NCBI GenBank assembly: GCA_035624425.1
Contig: DASPRN010000106.1
Location: 1 to 29,078 of the forward strand
Direction of reading: 5' to 3'
DNA from: AC-32 sp035624425
Lineage (GTDB): Bacteria > Actinomycetota > Thermoleophilia > Gaiellales > Gaiellaceae
DNA length: 29,078 nt
Below the pieces are notes generated by a model. The model searched no databases and was not told where the DNA came from. It saw nothing but the letters and a program-made list of their open reading frames with translations. Below are positions 23,220-29,078 of the stretch, piece after piece. Every line of letters starts with the position of its first letter. The first letter of the stretch is position 1. The position numbers and the translations under genes were made by a program.

Positions 23220-23289
23220 CGACCGGTCATTTCCGACGGACGAACAGGCAAAGCCCGTTCGTCCTGATGTCGACATCGCAAGCGACGTC
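23220..23289. repeat. Two-hairpin dispersed repeat, copy B
   Basis: It aligns with copy A (8519-8588) without gaps. Hairpin 1 is GGACGAACAGGC-AAA-GCCCGTTCGTCC (11 of 12 pairs); hairpin 2 is GACATCGC-AA-GCGACGTC (7 of 8 pairs); it opens with the same CGACCGGTCATTTC. On the minus strand it begins immediately after the GH19 stop codon, so it forms the 3' end or intergenic leader between GH19 and the NlpC/P60 gene. Confidence 0.72.
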
Positions 23290-24063
23290 TCATTGCAATC
23301 CCTCCTCCAGCTTCTGGACGCACGAGCTGAAGCGGTCCCAGCCGTTCAGCCCGCCGTTGACAGCCCGCCGCACGCCCTGCCAGTCTCCGTGGGCCGCCAG
23401 CGCGGCGATCCTGTGGTCGGCCAGGTAGGACGCGAGCACGCGAGCGGCGACCGAGGGGTCGAGCGCCAGCTCCGGGTGCGCCTCGAGCGGGACTCCGAGC
23501 TTCTTCCCGTAGGCGTGGTAGTTCGCCCGGCCGGTGAGCTGGATGAAGCCGCGGCCGTGGTAGCGGACGCCGTCCCCCGCGTGCGTGTTGCCGAGGTCCG
23601 CCCGCCCTTCGTACATCTTCTTGAAGTACGCAGGACCGCCGTACTCGTTGACCGGCTGGAAGTCCGGAACCTCGGTCCCGATGGTGGCGAGCGCCGCGAT
23701 CGTGCTTGCCCGGTCGCTGAGCCCTTCCGCGGCGAGCGCAGCCTTGAGCGGGGGCCAGAAGCGGCGCACGCTTTCGATGCTGCAGCCGAGCAGCGAGGCG
23801 ATCTGCTGGGCGGTCGGCCCCTTGCCCGGCGTCGACGGACGGCGCGGCCCGGCGAGCGCCGCCTTGGTCGCCGGGCCGACCACACCGTCCGCGGACAGCG
23901 CGTGGTCGTGCTGGAACTGCTTGACCGCGCGCTCGGTCGACGGCCCGAAGACGCCGTCGATCGTCCCTGGGTCGTAGCCGAGCGCCTTCAGCCGTTCCTG
24001 CAGGCCGCGCACCTTCGGGCCCGACTCGGGCGGCTTGCTGAGCCGGAGCAGCGCCGAGCTCAT
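23290..24063 (-). CDS. Peptidoglycan-binding / GH19-like lysozyme
   Basis: The 257-aa product has an N-terminal peptidoglycan-binding domain (14-72: KVRGLQERLKALGYDPGTID then DGVVGPATKAAL). A glycoside hydrolase family 19-like domain follows at about 83-257, with probable catalytic E131 (IGTEVPDF) and the signature HGRGFIQLTGRANYHAYGK. GH19 enzymes cleave chitin or peptidoglycan glycan chains; the domain pairing resembles phage endolysins. There is no signal peptide, so export would need another route or cell lysis. The ATG at 24063 overlaps the patatin stop (ATGA). The first copy of the two-hairpin repeat in this cluster starts right after the stop. Confidence 0.88.
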   Translation of the reverse strand: MSSALLRLSKPPESGPKVRGLQERLKALGYDPGTIDGVFGPSTERAVKQFQHDHALSADGVVGPATKAALAGPRRPSTPGKGPTAQQIASLLGCSIESVRRFWPPLKAALAAEGLSDRASTIAALATIGTEVPDFQPVNEYGGPAYFKKMYEGRADLGNTHAGDGVRYHGRGFIQLTGRANYHAYGKKLGVPLEAHPELALDPSVAARVLASYLADHRIAALAAHGDWQGVRRAVNGGLNGWDRFSSCVQKLEEGLQ

Positions 24064-25091
24064 CGGGCGGCCACCTGTGGCTGCGCCGGCGCGAGCTCGG
24101 CGTGGAAGGTGTTCAGGTAGTCCTCGAGCCGGAACTGGTCGAGGAAGGTGCGGGCCGCCGCGCGCCCGTTCTCGATCAGCAGCTCCTGCTTCTCGGTCGA
24201 GAGGTTGAACTCGGTCGTCGCCACGTCGCCCGCGTCGACCGTGACAGTGCGCACGCGGGTCGAATGCGAGACGAAGCGCGCGTCCCAGGCTTCCTGCGCC
24301 GTGTGGAAGATGTCGAACGCGAACCGCAGGCCCCAGGGCTCCAGGCGCTGGAGCCCGGGCGGCACGCCGCCGAGGCCGCGGCCGTGCTCGAGCGTGAAGC
24401 CGAAGGTCGGCCGGGTCGGCGGGCGGCCGGTGACCGAAGGGTCGACGTCGAAGAGCCAGACCGGGAAGTTGGAGAGCGTGCCGCCGTCGACGATGACGGA
24501 GGTGCTGCCGTCCTGGCCCTCGAGCTCGATCGGCTCGAAGAAGTACGGGATCGACATGCTCATCCGCGCCGCCTGCGAGATCTTGAACTCGTCCGGGTCG
24601 ATCATCTTGGTCGACTTGGGCTCGCGGTAGAAGACGAGGTCGTCGGGGAGCACGAGCAGGCGCCGCTTCGTCACGTCGACGGCAATCAGCTTCAGCCGCC
24701 ACTCCGGCGGCTGCGCGTCGGCGGTGTCCTTGCGGACCGACCCGAACGTCGCGCCCTCGAGGACGTCGTCGAACCAGCGCTCGAAGGCCTTGCCGTGCGC
24801 CATGCCGTGACGGAAGACGAGGTTGCCGACGCCGAGCGCCTTGCTGTGGGCAGGGAAGTCCTGGAACTGCCCGAACTTCGTCTGCTGCAGCAGCTCGAGC
24901 ATCTGCGCGGCGTCGTGCCCGGTGGCCAGGTAGCAAGCGATGATCGCGCCGGCGCTCGCGCCCGCGACGTCGTCCCACTTCGTGATCGGCTTCGTCGGGT
25001 GCTCGGCGAACCCGCAAAGCGCACCTGCGAGCGCGAGGCCCTTGACTCCGCCTCCACGGAAGACGCCGTCTGCTTCGGTGATCCACTCCAT
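24060..25091 (-). CDS. Patatin-like phospholipase
   Basis: The 343-aa cytoplasmic-type protein has the patatin elements. The oxyanion loop is GGGVKG (13-18), the nucleophile S46 sits in GASAG (44-48), and the catalytic D202 sits in DGG (202-204). Patatins use a Ser-Asp dyad to release fatty acids from membrane lipids. Conserved helix and strand phrases (ISQAARMSMSIPYFFEP, LSNFPVWLFD) support a full-length, active protein. The ATG at 25091 has AGGAG 6-7 nt upstream. It is the first gene of the four-gene lytic-looking set and is coupled by ATGA to the GH19 gene. It shows no signal peptide. Confidence 0.9.
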   Translation of the reverse strand: MEWITEADGVFRGGGVKGLALAGALCGFAEHPTKPITKWDDVAGASAGAIIACYLATGHDAAQMLELLQQTKFGQFQDFPAHSKALGVGNLVFRHGMAHGKAFERWFDDVLEGATFGSVRKDTADAQPPEWRLKLIAVDVTKRRLLVLPDDLVFYREPKSTKMIDPDEFKISQAARMSMSIPYFFEPIELEGQDGSTSVIVDGGTLSNFPVWLFDVDPSVTGRPPTRPTFGFTLEHGRGLGGVPPGLQRLEPWGLRFAFDIFHTAQEAWDARFVSHSTRVRTVTVDAGDVATTEFNLSTEKQELLIENGRAAARTFLDQFRLEDYLNTFHAELAPAQPQVAAR

Positions 25092-25210
25092 CGCCGGCTC
25101 CTCTCGCTCGCGCGGCCCGCTCGGGGTTCACCCGTTTGGCCGCAGAGCCCGATTAGGGCCGCTCGTTGGATGTATGAGGCCTTGTTACCACGCCATCCTT
25201 CGGATTGCAA

Positions 25211-25492
25211 CTACTCGCGCGGCAGTTTCACTCCGAGCGTCGAGAGGACGACCAGCAGCGCGAAGACCCCGAGGGCGAGGGCCACGATCCGCCAGGGATG
25301 CTCCCGGCGGCGCAGCGACTCCCACCCGACGCGCGCCCAGAGCACGAACAGCGCCGCGGCGCCGCCCGCGACGGCCACGAGCAGCGGCGCCAGCACGGCG
25401 GCGCGGTCGAGCGAGAGGCCGAAGAACCAGACGGCGAGGGCGACGAGCCCAACGGTGACGAGAGCGGAGACGAGTATCGCGCGCCAGCTCAC
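25211..25492 (-). CDS. Small three-TM membrane protein (93 aa)
   Basis: The product is almost entirely hydrophobic: segments at about 5-25, 31-53 and 67-88, with a basic loop WARVGWESLRRREHPWR between the second and third. No family is recognised. The GTG at 25492 is chosen because TAGACT on the minus strand ends 7 nt upstream, even though no ribosome-binding site is present. It is divergent from the 151-aa gene and upstream of, but separate from, the patatin cluster (119 nt apart). Confidence 0.7.
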   Translation of the reverse strand: MSWRAILVSALVTVGLVALAVWFFGLSLDRAAVLAPLLVAVAGGAAALFVLWARVGWESLRRREHPWRIVALALGVFALLVVLSTLGVKLPRE

Positions 25493-25499
25493 GGGGCGC

Positions 25500-25505
25500 A
25501 GTCTA
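25500..25505 (-). promoter_or_regulatory. -10 hexamer of the small membrane protein gene
   Basis: TAGACT on the minus strand ends 7 nt before GTG 25492. It is one half of a 36-bp divergent promoter with TATCCT at 25516. Confidence 0.5.
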
Positions 25506-25515
25506 GGAGGAGGGC

Positions 25516-25521
25516 TATCCT
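25516..25521 (+). promoter_or_regulatory. -10 hexamer of the 151-aa gene
   Basis: TATCCT ends 7 nt before GTG 25529. The AGGAGGAGGG stretch upstream of it would then be promoter sequence and not a ribosome-binding site. Confidence 0.5.
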
Positions 25522-25528
25522 GCAGCGG

Positions 25529-25984
25529 GTGGAGGTCGAGAACTACTCGTCCGGCGACGACATCGTGGTCGAGTTCCTCCGTCTGCGGTTCAGCTTCAAC
25601 GCAGCCGATTTCGCACAGCGCGTCTCGGCAGCGGCCTTCAAGCTCGGTATCGTCGAGGACAACGAGCTCGACGCGGAGGAGACCGAGGACCTCGTCGAGC
25701 TGACGGCGGACGGGCTGATCGAGGAGCCGCGCAGCGAGCTCGGCCGCTACCTCGTGCGGCACTGGGAGCGGCTGTCGCTCGTGGACGGCGAGTCGCTCGT
25801 CTACTGGCTGCGCAAGCTGGTCTTCCGCGGCGCCTGGCTCGACCACCGCGTCAAGGACGGCCGCCTCGACGTGGCCTGGGACGACACGGCCTCGGACTTC
25901 GCCTACCTCGAGCCCGGCGGCGCCCGCGCGCTCCTCGAGCTGGCGCCGACGCCGTCCTGGCACGAGCTCCAGTTCAGGCGCTAG
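25529..25984 (+). CDS. Acidic hypothetical protein (151 aa)
   Basis: The product begins MEVENYSSGDDIVVEFLRLR and is acidic and mainly helical, with no membrane segment and no recognised catalytic motif. The ending SDFAYLEPGGARALLELAPTPSW reads like a conserved C-terminal domain. GTG 25529 is preferred from the hexamer spacing; a CTG at 25520 in frame is a less likely alternative. Its 3' end overlaps the convergent 49-aa gene by 11 bp. Confidence 0.7.
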   Translation: MEVENYSSGDDIVVEFLRLRFSFNAADFAQRVSAAAFKLGIVEDNELDAEETEDLVELTADGLIEEPRSELGRYLVRHWERLSLVDGESLVYWLRKLVFRGAWLDHRVKDGRLDVAWDDTASDFAYLEPGGARALLELAPTPSWHELQFRR

Positions 25985-26123
25985 AAGGTTCCGGCGGGCT
26001 CTCGCGCTTTGCGGCTTCTGCCTTCCGCCGGGCGATCGCTTCTTGCAGCCGGCGGTCGAGGTCGGCTCCACGCGCCTTCCACGCTGCGTATTCCTCAGGA
26101 GTCATCCGCTTCTTCTTGCCCAT
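25974..26123 (-). CDS. 49-aa basic helical protein downstream of ruvB
   Basis: The ATG at 26123 has AGAGGAA about 5 nt upstream and lies 20 nt after the ruvB stop on the same strand, so it is probably the last gene of the ruvCAB operon. The peptide begins MGKKKRMTPEEYAAWKARGA and continues as a charged amphipathic helix (LQEAIARRKAEAAKRE) with a Pro-rich end. No family is recognised. The stop (TGA, 25976-25974) lies inside the 3' end of the convergent 151-aa gene. Confidence 0.65.
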   Translation of the reverse strand: MGKKKRMTPEEYAAWKARGADLDRRLQEAIARRKAEAAKRESPPEPSSA

Positions 26124-26143
26124 CGTGTTCCTCTTCCAGCAGC

Positions 26144-27157
26144 CTAGAACAGGCTGGTTTCGTCCGCGGCGGCGCCGATGTGCTCGCGGCCGAGCTTCGT
26201 GACGATCCGGCCGCGCGGAGTGCGCTGCAGAAAGCCCAGCTGGAGCAGGTACGGCTCGTAGACGTCCTCGATCGTGTCCGGCTCCTCGCCGAGGGCGACC
26301 GCGAGCGTCGAGAGGCCGACCGGCCCGCCCTCGAACTTGTCCACGATCGCGGACAACAAGGCCCGGTCGGTGCGCTCCAGCCCGCGCTCGTCGATCTCCA
26401 TCAGCTCGAGCGCCTCGCGGGCGATCTCATTGGTGATCGCACCCTCGTGCCGCACCTCTGCGACGTCGCGCACTCGCCGGAGGATCCGGTTGGCGATCCG
26501 CGGCGTGCCGCGCGAGCGGCGCGAGATCTCCGTGGCGGCGTCCTCGGCGATCGCGACCTCGAGGATCAGCGCGGAGCGGTGGACGATCCGCGCCAGCTCC
26601 CCGGGCTCGTAGTGCTCGAGCCGGAAGGTCATCCCGAAGCGGTCCCGCAGCGGAGTCGTCAGCAGGCCGGTTCGGGTCGTCGCGCCGACCAGCGTGAAGG
26701 GCGGCAGATCGAGCGTCAGCGTCCGCGCCGCAGGTCCCTGGCCCACGATGATGTCGAGCCGGAAGTCCTCGAGCGCCGGGTAGAGGATCTCCTCGACCGC
26801 CCGGTTGAGACGGTGGATCTCGTCGATGAAGAGGATGTCGCGCTCGCCGAGGCCGGTCAGGATCGCGGCCACGTCGCCCTTGCGCTCCAGGGCCGGCCCG
26901 GCGGCCGAGCGGAGGCCGACGCCGAGCTCCTCGCGGACGATGAAGGCGAGACTGGTCTTGCCGAGCCCCGGCGGGCCGATCAGCAGCAGGTGGTCGAGGG
27001 CCTCGCCCCGGGTGCTGGTCGCCTCGAGAGCGATTGCGAGCTGCTCCTTGATCCGCTCCTGCCCGACGAACTCGTCCAGCCGCCGCGGGCGCAGCGAACG
27101 GTCGAGCTCATCCTCGTCGGGACGAACCGTCGGCGCAAGAAACTCGGTCTCGGTCAC
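26144..27157 (-). CDS. ruvB: Holliday junction branch migration ATPase RuvB
   Basis: The 337-aa product has Walker A GPPGLGKTS (61-69), Walker B FIDEIH (110-115), the sensor/Arg-finger region GATTRTGLL, and a C-terminal winged helix (GFLQRTPRGRIVTKLGREH). RuvB forms hexameric rings that pump DNA through the RuvA-bound junction. The GTG start at 27157 overlaps the ruvA stop (GTGA). Confidence 0.97.
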   Translation of the reverse strand: MTETEFLAPTVRPDEDELDRSLRPRRLDEFVGQERIKEQLAIALEATSTRGEALDHLLLIGPPGLGKTSLAFIVREELGVGLRSAAGPALERKGDVAAILTGLGERDILFIDEIHRLNRAVEEILYPALEDFRLDIIVGQGPAARTLTLDLPPFTLVGATTRTGLLTTPLRDRFGMTFRLEHYEPGELARIVHRSALILEVAIAEDAATEISRRSRGTPRIANRILRRVRDVAEVRHEGAITNEIAREALELMEIDERGLERTDRALLSAIVDKFEGGPVGLSTLAVALGEEPDTIEDVYEPYLLQLGFLQRTPRGRIVTKLGREHIGAAADETSLF

Positions 27158-27720
27158 GCCGCCCTCAGGGCCTGGCGCACGCGTTCCTCGGGCGGCAGCT
27201 CGGGATCGGTCGCGGCCAGTGCCTCCTCGGCCTCGGTGAGCGACCAGCCAAGCTCGACCAACGCGTCGCGTGCCACGCCGTGCGGCTTGCCTTGGATTTG
27301 CGTCGGCTCGTCCATCGTCCCGAGCTTCTCCTTCAGCTCGAGCACGACGCGCTGGGCCGTCTTCTTGCCGATCCCGGGGATTGCCTCGAAGCGGGCCGTG
27401 TCGTCGAGCGCGATCGCGCGCCGCAGGTCGGCCGGCGGCGAGCCGGAGACGATCGCCAGCGCGACCTTCGGGCCGACCCCGGAGACTGCGAGCAGGTGCT
27501 CGAACAGCTCGCGCTCTGCGGGCTCGGCGAACCCGTAGAGCTGCAGCGCGTCCTCGCGGACGTGCAGGTAGGTCTCGAGCGAGATCTCCTCGCCGCGCTC
27601 GGCGAGCCGCGCCGCGGTCGGCGTGACGGCCAGCGCGTAGCCGACCCCGCCCACCTCGAGCACGAGCCGGCTGTCGCCCTGATGCACGGCGACGGGAGTC
27701 CCGCGCAGGCGCGCGATCAC
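27154..27720 (-). CDS. ruvA: Holliday junction-binding protein RuvA
   Basis: The 188-aa product has the N-terminal OB domain (MIARLRGTPVAVHQGDSRLVL), two helix-hairpin-helix motifs (LLAVSGVGPKVALAI and FEAIPGIGKKTAQRVVLELK) and the C-terminal RuvB-contacting domain. The GTG start overlaps the ruvC stop (GTGA), and its own stop overlaps ruvB. Its tetramers hold the four-way junction for RuvB and RuvC. Confidence 0.96.
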   Translation of the reverse strand: MIARLRGTPVAVHQGDSRLVLEVGGVGYALAVTPTAARLAERGEEISLETYLHVREDALQLYGFAEPAERELFEHLLAVSGVGPKVALAIVSGSPPADLRRAIALDDTARFEAIPGIGKKTAQRVVLELKEKLGTMDEPTQIQGKPHGVARDALVELGWSLTEAEEALAATDPELPPEERVRQALRAA

Positions 27721-28205
27721 CCGACGGCCCTCAGCAGCGGCGGGGCGAGCGCGTGGCAGATGGCCACGGCGAGCGCGTCCGAGGCGTGCTGGGGCGTGGG
27801 CGGCGTGCGCATCCCGAGGATGGCCGTGACCATCCGCTGGACCTGCGCTTTCTCGGCGCGGCCGTAGCCGCAGACCGCCTGCTTCACGCGCGAGGGCGCG
27901 TACTCAGCGCACTCGACGCCGAGCGACGCTGCAGCGACGAGCACGACGCCGCGCGCCTGCCCGACGGAGAGCGCGGTACGGGCGTCGACGCCGACGAAGG
28001 ACTCCTCGAGCACGACCGCGTGCGGCTCGTACTCCTCGATCAGCTCGGTGACCCCGTCGAAGATCGTCTTCAGGCGCAGCTCTGGGCGCTTGCCGGCAGG
28101 CGTCTTCCACCACCCGTGCTCCACCGCCCTGAGGCGGCCGCCGCTTTCGTGGACGATGCCGTACCCGCATGCAGCCGTTCCCGGATCGATGCCGAGGACT
28201 CTCAC
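27717..28205 (-). CDS. ruvC: Holliday junction endonuclease RuvC
   Basis: The 162-aa product keeps the RNase H-like catalytic acids: D7 (GIDPGT), E67/E68 (VVLEES), and H140/D143 (QHASDALAVAICH). It makes paired nicks across Holliday junctions. The GTG start is supported by TAACCT on the minus strand ending 6 nt upstream; ruvA follows with a GTGA overlap. Confidence 0.96.
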   Translation of the reverse strand: MRVLGIDPGTAACGYGIVHESGGRLRAVEHGWWKTPAGKRPELRLKTIFDGVTELIEEYEPHAVVLEESFVGVDARTALSVGQARGVVLVAAASLGVECAEYAPSRVKQAVCGYGRAEKAQVQRMVTAILGMRTPPTPQHASDALAVAICHALAPPLLRAVG

Positions 28206-28211
28206 GCCGTG

Positions 28212-28217
28212 AGGTTA
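28212..28217 (-). promoter_or_regulatory. -10 hexamer of the ruvCAB operon (leaderless)
   Basis: TAACCT on the minus strand ends 6 nt before the GTG of ruvC, with no ribosome-binding site, so the operon message is probably leaderless. Confidence 0.5.
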
Positions 28218-28243
28218 GGCGTGGGGTCGGACGATTCCTTTAT

Positions 28244-28270
28244 CACGGGGGAACCCCTGGTTCCCCCGTG
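28244..28270. repeat. Perfect 12-bp-arm hairpin
   Basis: Arms CACGGGGGAACC and GGTTCCCCCGTG flank CCT, with no mismatches. No T-run is present on either strand, so it is a dispersed repeat, a regulatory hairpin or an operator, not a standard terminator. It lies in the ruvC upstream region. Confidence 0.7.
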
Positions 28271-28300
28271 AGCCCCCTCCTTGCGCGCGACTGCGTGCTT

Positions 28301-28392
28301 CGACCGGTCGCGGAGCCGCCGCCTGGAGGGGGAACGCGGACGTCCGATCTCCGAGCGCCGCCTCGGCTGACCCGGGCAAAGCCCGGCTCAGC
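28301..28392. repeat. Looser relative of the two-hairpin repeat
   Basis: CGACCGGTC at 28301-28309 is followed 56 nt later by a hairpin GCTGACCCGGGC-AAA-GCCCGGCTCAGC (11 of 12 pairs), sharing the GGGC-AAA-GCCC apex with copies A and B but not their spacing. With the 28244 hairpin it fills most of the roughly 300-bp gap between ruvC and the next gene. I see no gene in 28206-28503. Confidence 0.4.
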
Positions 28393-28503
28393 GGCGATTG
28401 TGAAGCTCCTGGTCAAACACTCTGGCCTGGGCCAGTGTGCGGGAACGTCACTAGAGGGAGGGAGGATCGACGGGCCGACGAATCGAGCGGATACTTCGAA
28501 GCA

Positions 28504-28833
28504 ATGACGCCGCGTCGGATCGTTCTGGGATATGGAATCGTCACTCTGGTCGGCTGGTTGCTCGTGGCCGTCGGCGTCACTGACAGCCCCGGTACGCCGT
28601 ACTTGATCGTTGACGCCGCCCTCGACAGCCTCATTTTTCTCGGTTTGTTGACGCTCTGGCGACCGGTCTGGCTATTCGCGGTCGCGGTTACTGCATTCGG
28701 TGAGCTTCTTGTTGCGCTTCGCCCGAGCGGCGAAGCAGCCCTGCTTGTCCTCGGCGGACTCCAGCTTGTGTTGCTCTTGCTGCCGGCGCTTAGGCGGAGC
28801 CTCGTGAGAAGGCCTCTGGCGTTCGGGCGCTAG
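28504..28833 (+). CDS. Small membrane protein (109 aa)
   Basis: The product begins MTPRRIVLGYGIVTLVGWLL and has three or four hydrophobic segments spread over most of its length, ending in a basic tail (RRSLVRRPLAFGR). It is not recognised. GATACT lies 8 nt before the ATG at 28504 and could be the -10. Codon use appears somewhat less GC-biased at third positions than its neighbours (for example ATT, CTT and GTT codons), which hints at different ancestry; this was judged by eye. Confidence 0.6.
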   Translation: MTPRRIVLGYGIVTLVGWLLVAVGVTDSPGTPYLIVDAALDSLIFLGLLTLWRPVWLFAVAVTAFGELLVALRPSGEAALLVLGGLQLVLLLLPALRRSLVRRPLAFGR

Positions 28834-28889
28834 AAGCCCTGGCTGGCCCAGCGTGCTGTCACCGCCCGCCAGGCAGGGACGTGCCGGCG

Positions 28890-29078
28890 CTACACGAGCG
28901 CGAGCTGGCGGTGGGCCTCGAGGCCCGAAACCGCCACGCCGAGCAGGCGCAGGGCGCCGGGCCGGTCGGCGAGGGCACGGTCGAGGCAGGTGCAGGCGAG
29001 CTCCCAGATCCGCTCGGCGTCGTCGATCCCGACCGGCAGCGTCGTCGAGCGGGAGCGGATCGAGAAGTCCGGGTAGCG
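28890..29078 (-). CDS. dinB: DNA polymerase IV, C-terminal part (5' part outside window)
   Basis: Sixty-two codons and the TAG stop are present. The sequence DFSIRSRSTTLPVGIDDAER, then LDRALADRPGALRLLGVAVSGL matches the little-finger domain of Y-family polymerase IV, which carries out error-prone lesion bypass. The end, HRQLALV, resembles a weak form of the QLxLF beta-clamp-binding peptide. The rest of the gene lies beyond the window edge. Confidence 0.85.
   Translation of the reverse strand, partial: RYPDFSIRSRSTTLPVGIDDAERIWELACTCLDRALADRPGALRLLGVAVSGLEAHRQLALV

Noticed and set aside
21322..25091. Prophage or prophage remnant
   Set aside because: Endolysin-like genes are present, but there is no integrase, terminase, capsid, portal, tail or attachment site, and housekeeping genes flank both sides.
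24060..25091. Patatin as a CBASS (CapV-type) effector
   Set aside because: No CD-NTase or other cyclic oligonucleotide synthase is adjacent; the distant class III cyclase-like gene is a different family and 11 kb away.

Overview
The window is a high-GC (roughly 68-70 %), densely packed bacterial chromosome segment. Gene content and protein style point to Actinomycetota, most likely class Thermoleophilia (Gaiellales/Solirubrobacterales type). That placement is inferred from the proteins; no rRNA is present. No tRNA, CRISPR array, integrase or insertion sequence was seen.

Layout. 1-1108 (-): a secreted ScyD/ScyE-like beta-propeller protein, cut by the window edge. 1243-5207 (-): a tight four-gene operon of metallophosphoesterase, cyclic 2,3-diphosphoglycerate synthetase (cpgS-like), 2-phosphoglycerate kinase and a divergent GlpX-like fructose-bisphosphatase. 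5276-7515 (+): a small PD-(D/E)XK-like protein, hypoxanthine phosphoribosyltransferase without an ordinary start codon, and an Nramp Mn/Fe transporter behind a DtxR/MntR-type operator. 7527-8835 (-): a small unknown protein, a Cys-type CcmE haem chaperone and a CcmI-like membrane protein. 8996-12726: an endonuclease IV-like TIM barrel converging on a large cyclase/AAA/TPR regulator. 12787-16776 (+): phosphomannomutase, a 37-aa leader ORF, a YbgC-like thioesterase, a 54-aa ORF and a membrane sulfatase-like hydrolase. 16941-19148 (-): bifunctional Rel. 19226-19363 (+): a small ORF. 19410-25091 (-): recJ preceded by a coupled four-gene set of patatin, GH19 lysozyme, NlpC/P60 hydrolase and 4-TM membrane protein. 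25211-26123: small membrane and hypothetical genes. 26144-28205 (-): ruvC-ruvA-ruvB. 28504-28833 (+): a small membrane protein. 28890-29078 (-): the dinB C-terminus.

How the genes fit together. The first operon encodes both known enzymatic steps from 2-phosphoglycerate to cyclic 2,3-diphosphoglycerate, a solute characterised in methanogens, plus two phosphatase-fold proteins. The GlpX-like member has lost several metal-binding and catalytic positions. The patatin/GH19/NlpC-P60/4-TM set has four components able to attack or span the envelope, with no signal peptides on the hydrolases, and looks like an undescribed lysis or envelope-remodelling module. ruvCAB, recJ, the Nfo-like protein and dinB are repair genes.

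Across the window many starts carry a TANNNT hexamer 6-7 nt before the start codon, the signature of leaderless transcription; this helps settle starts. Several short perfect palindromes and a two-hairpin repeat with compensatory changes are dispersed here and deserve genome-wide study.
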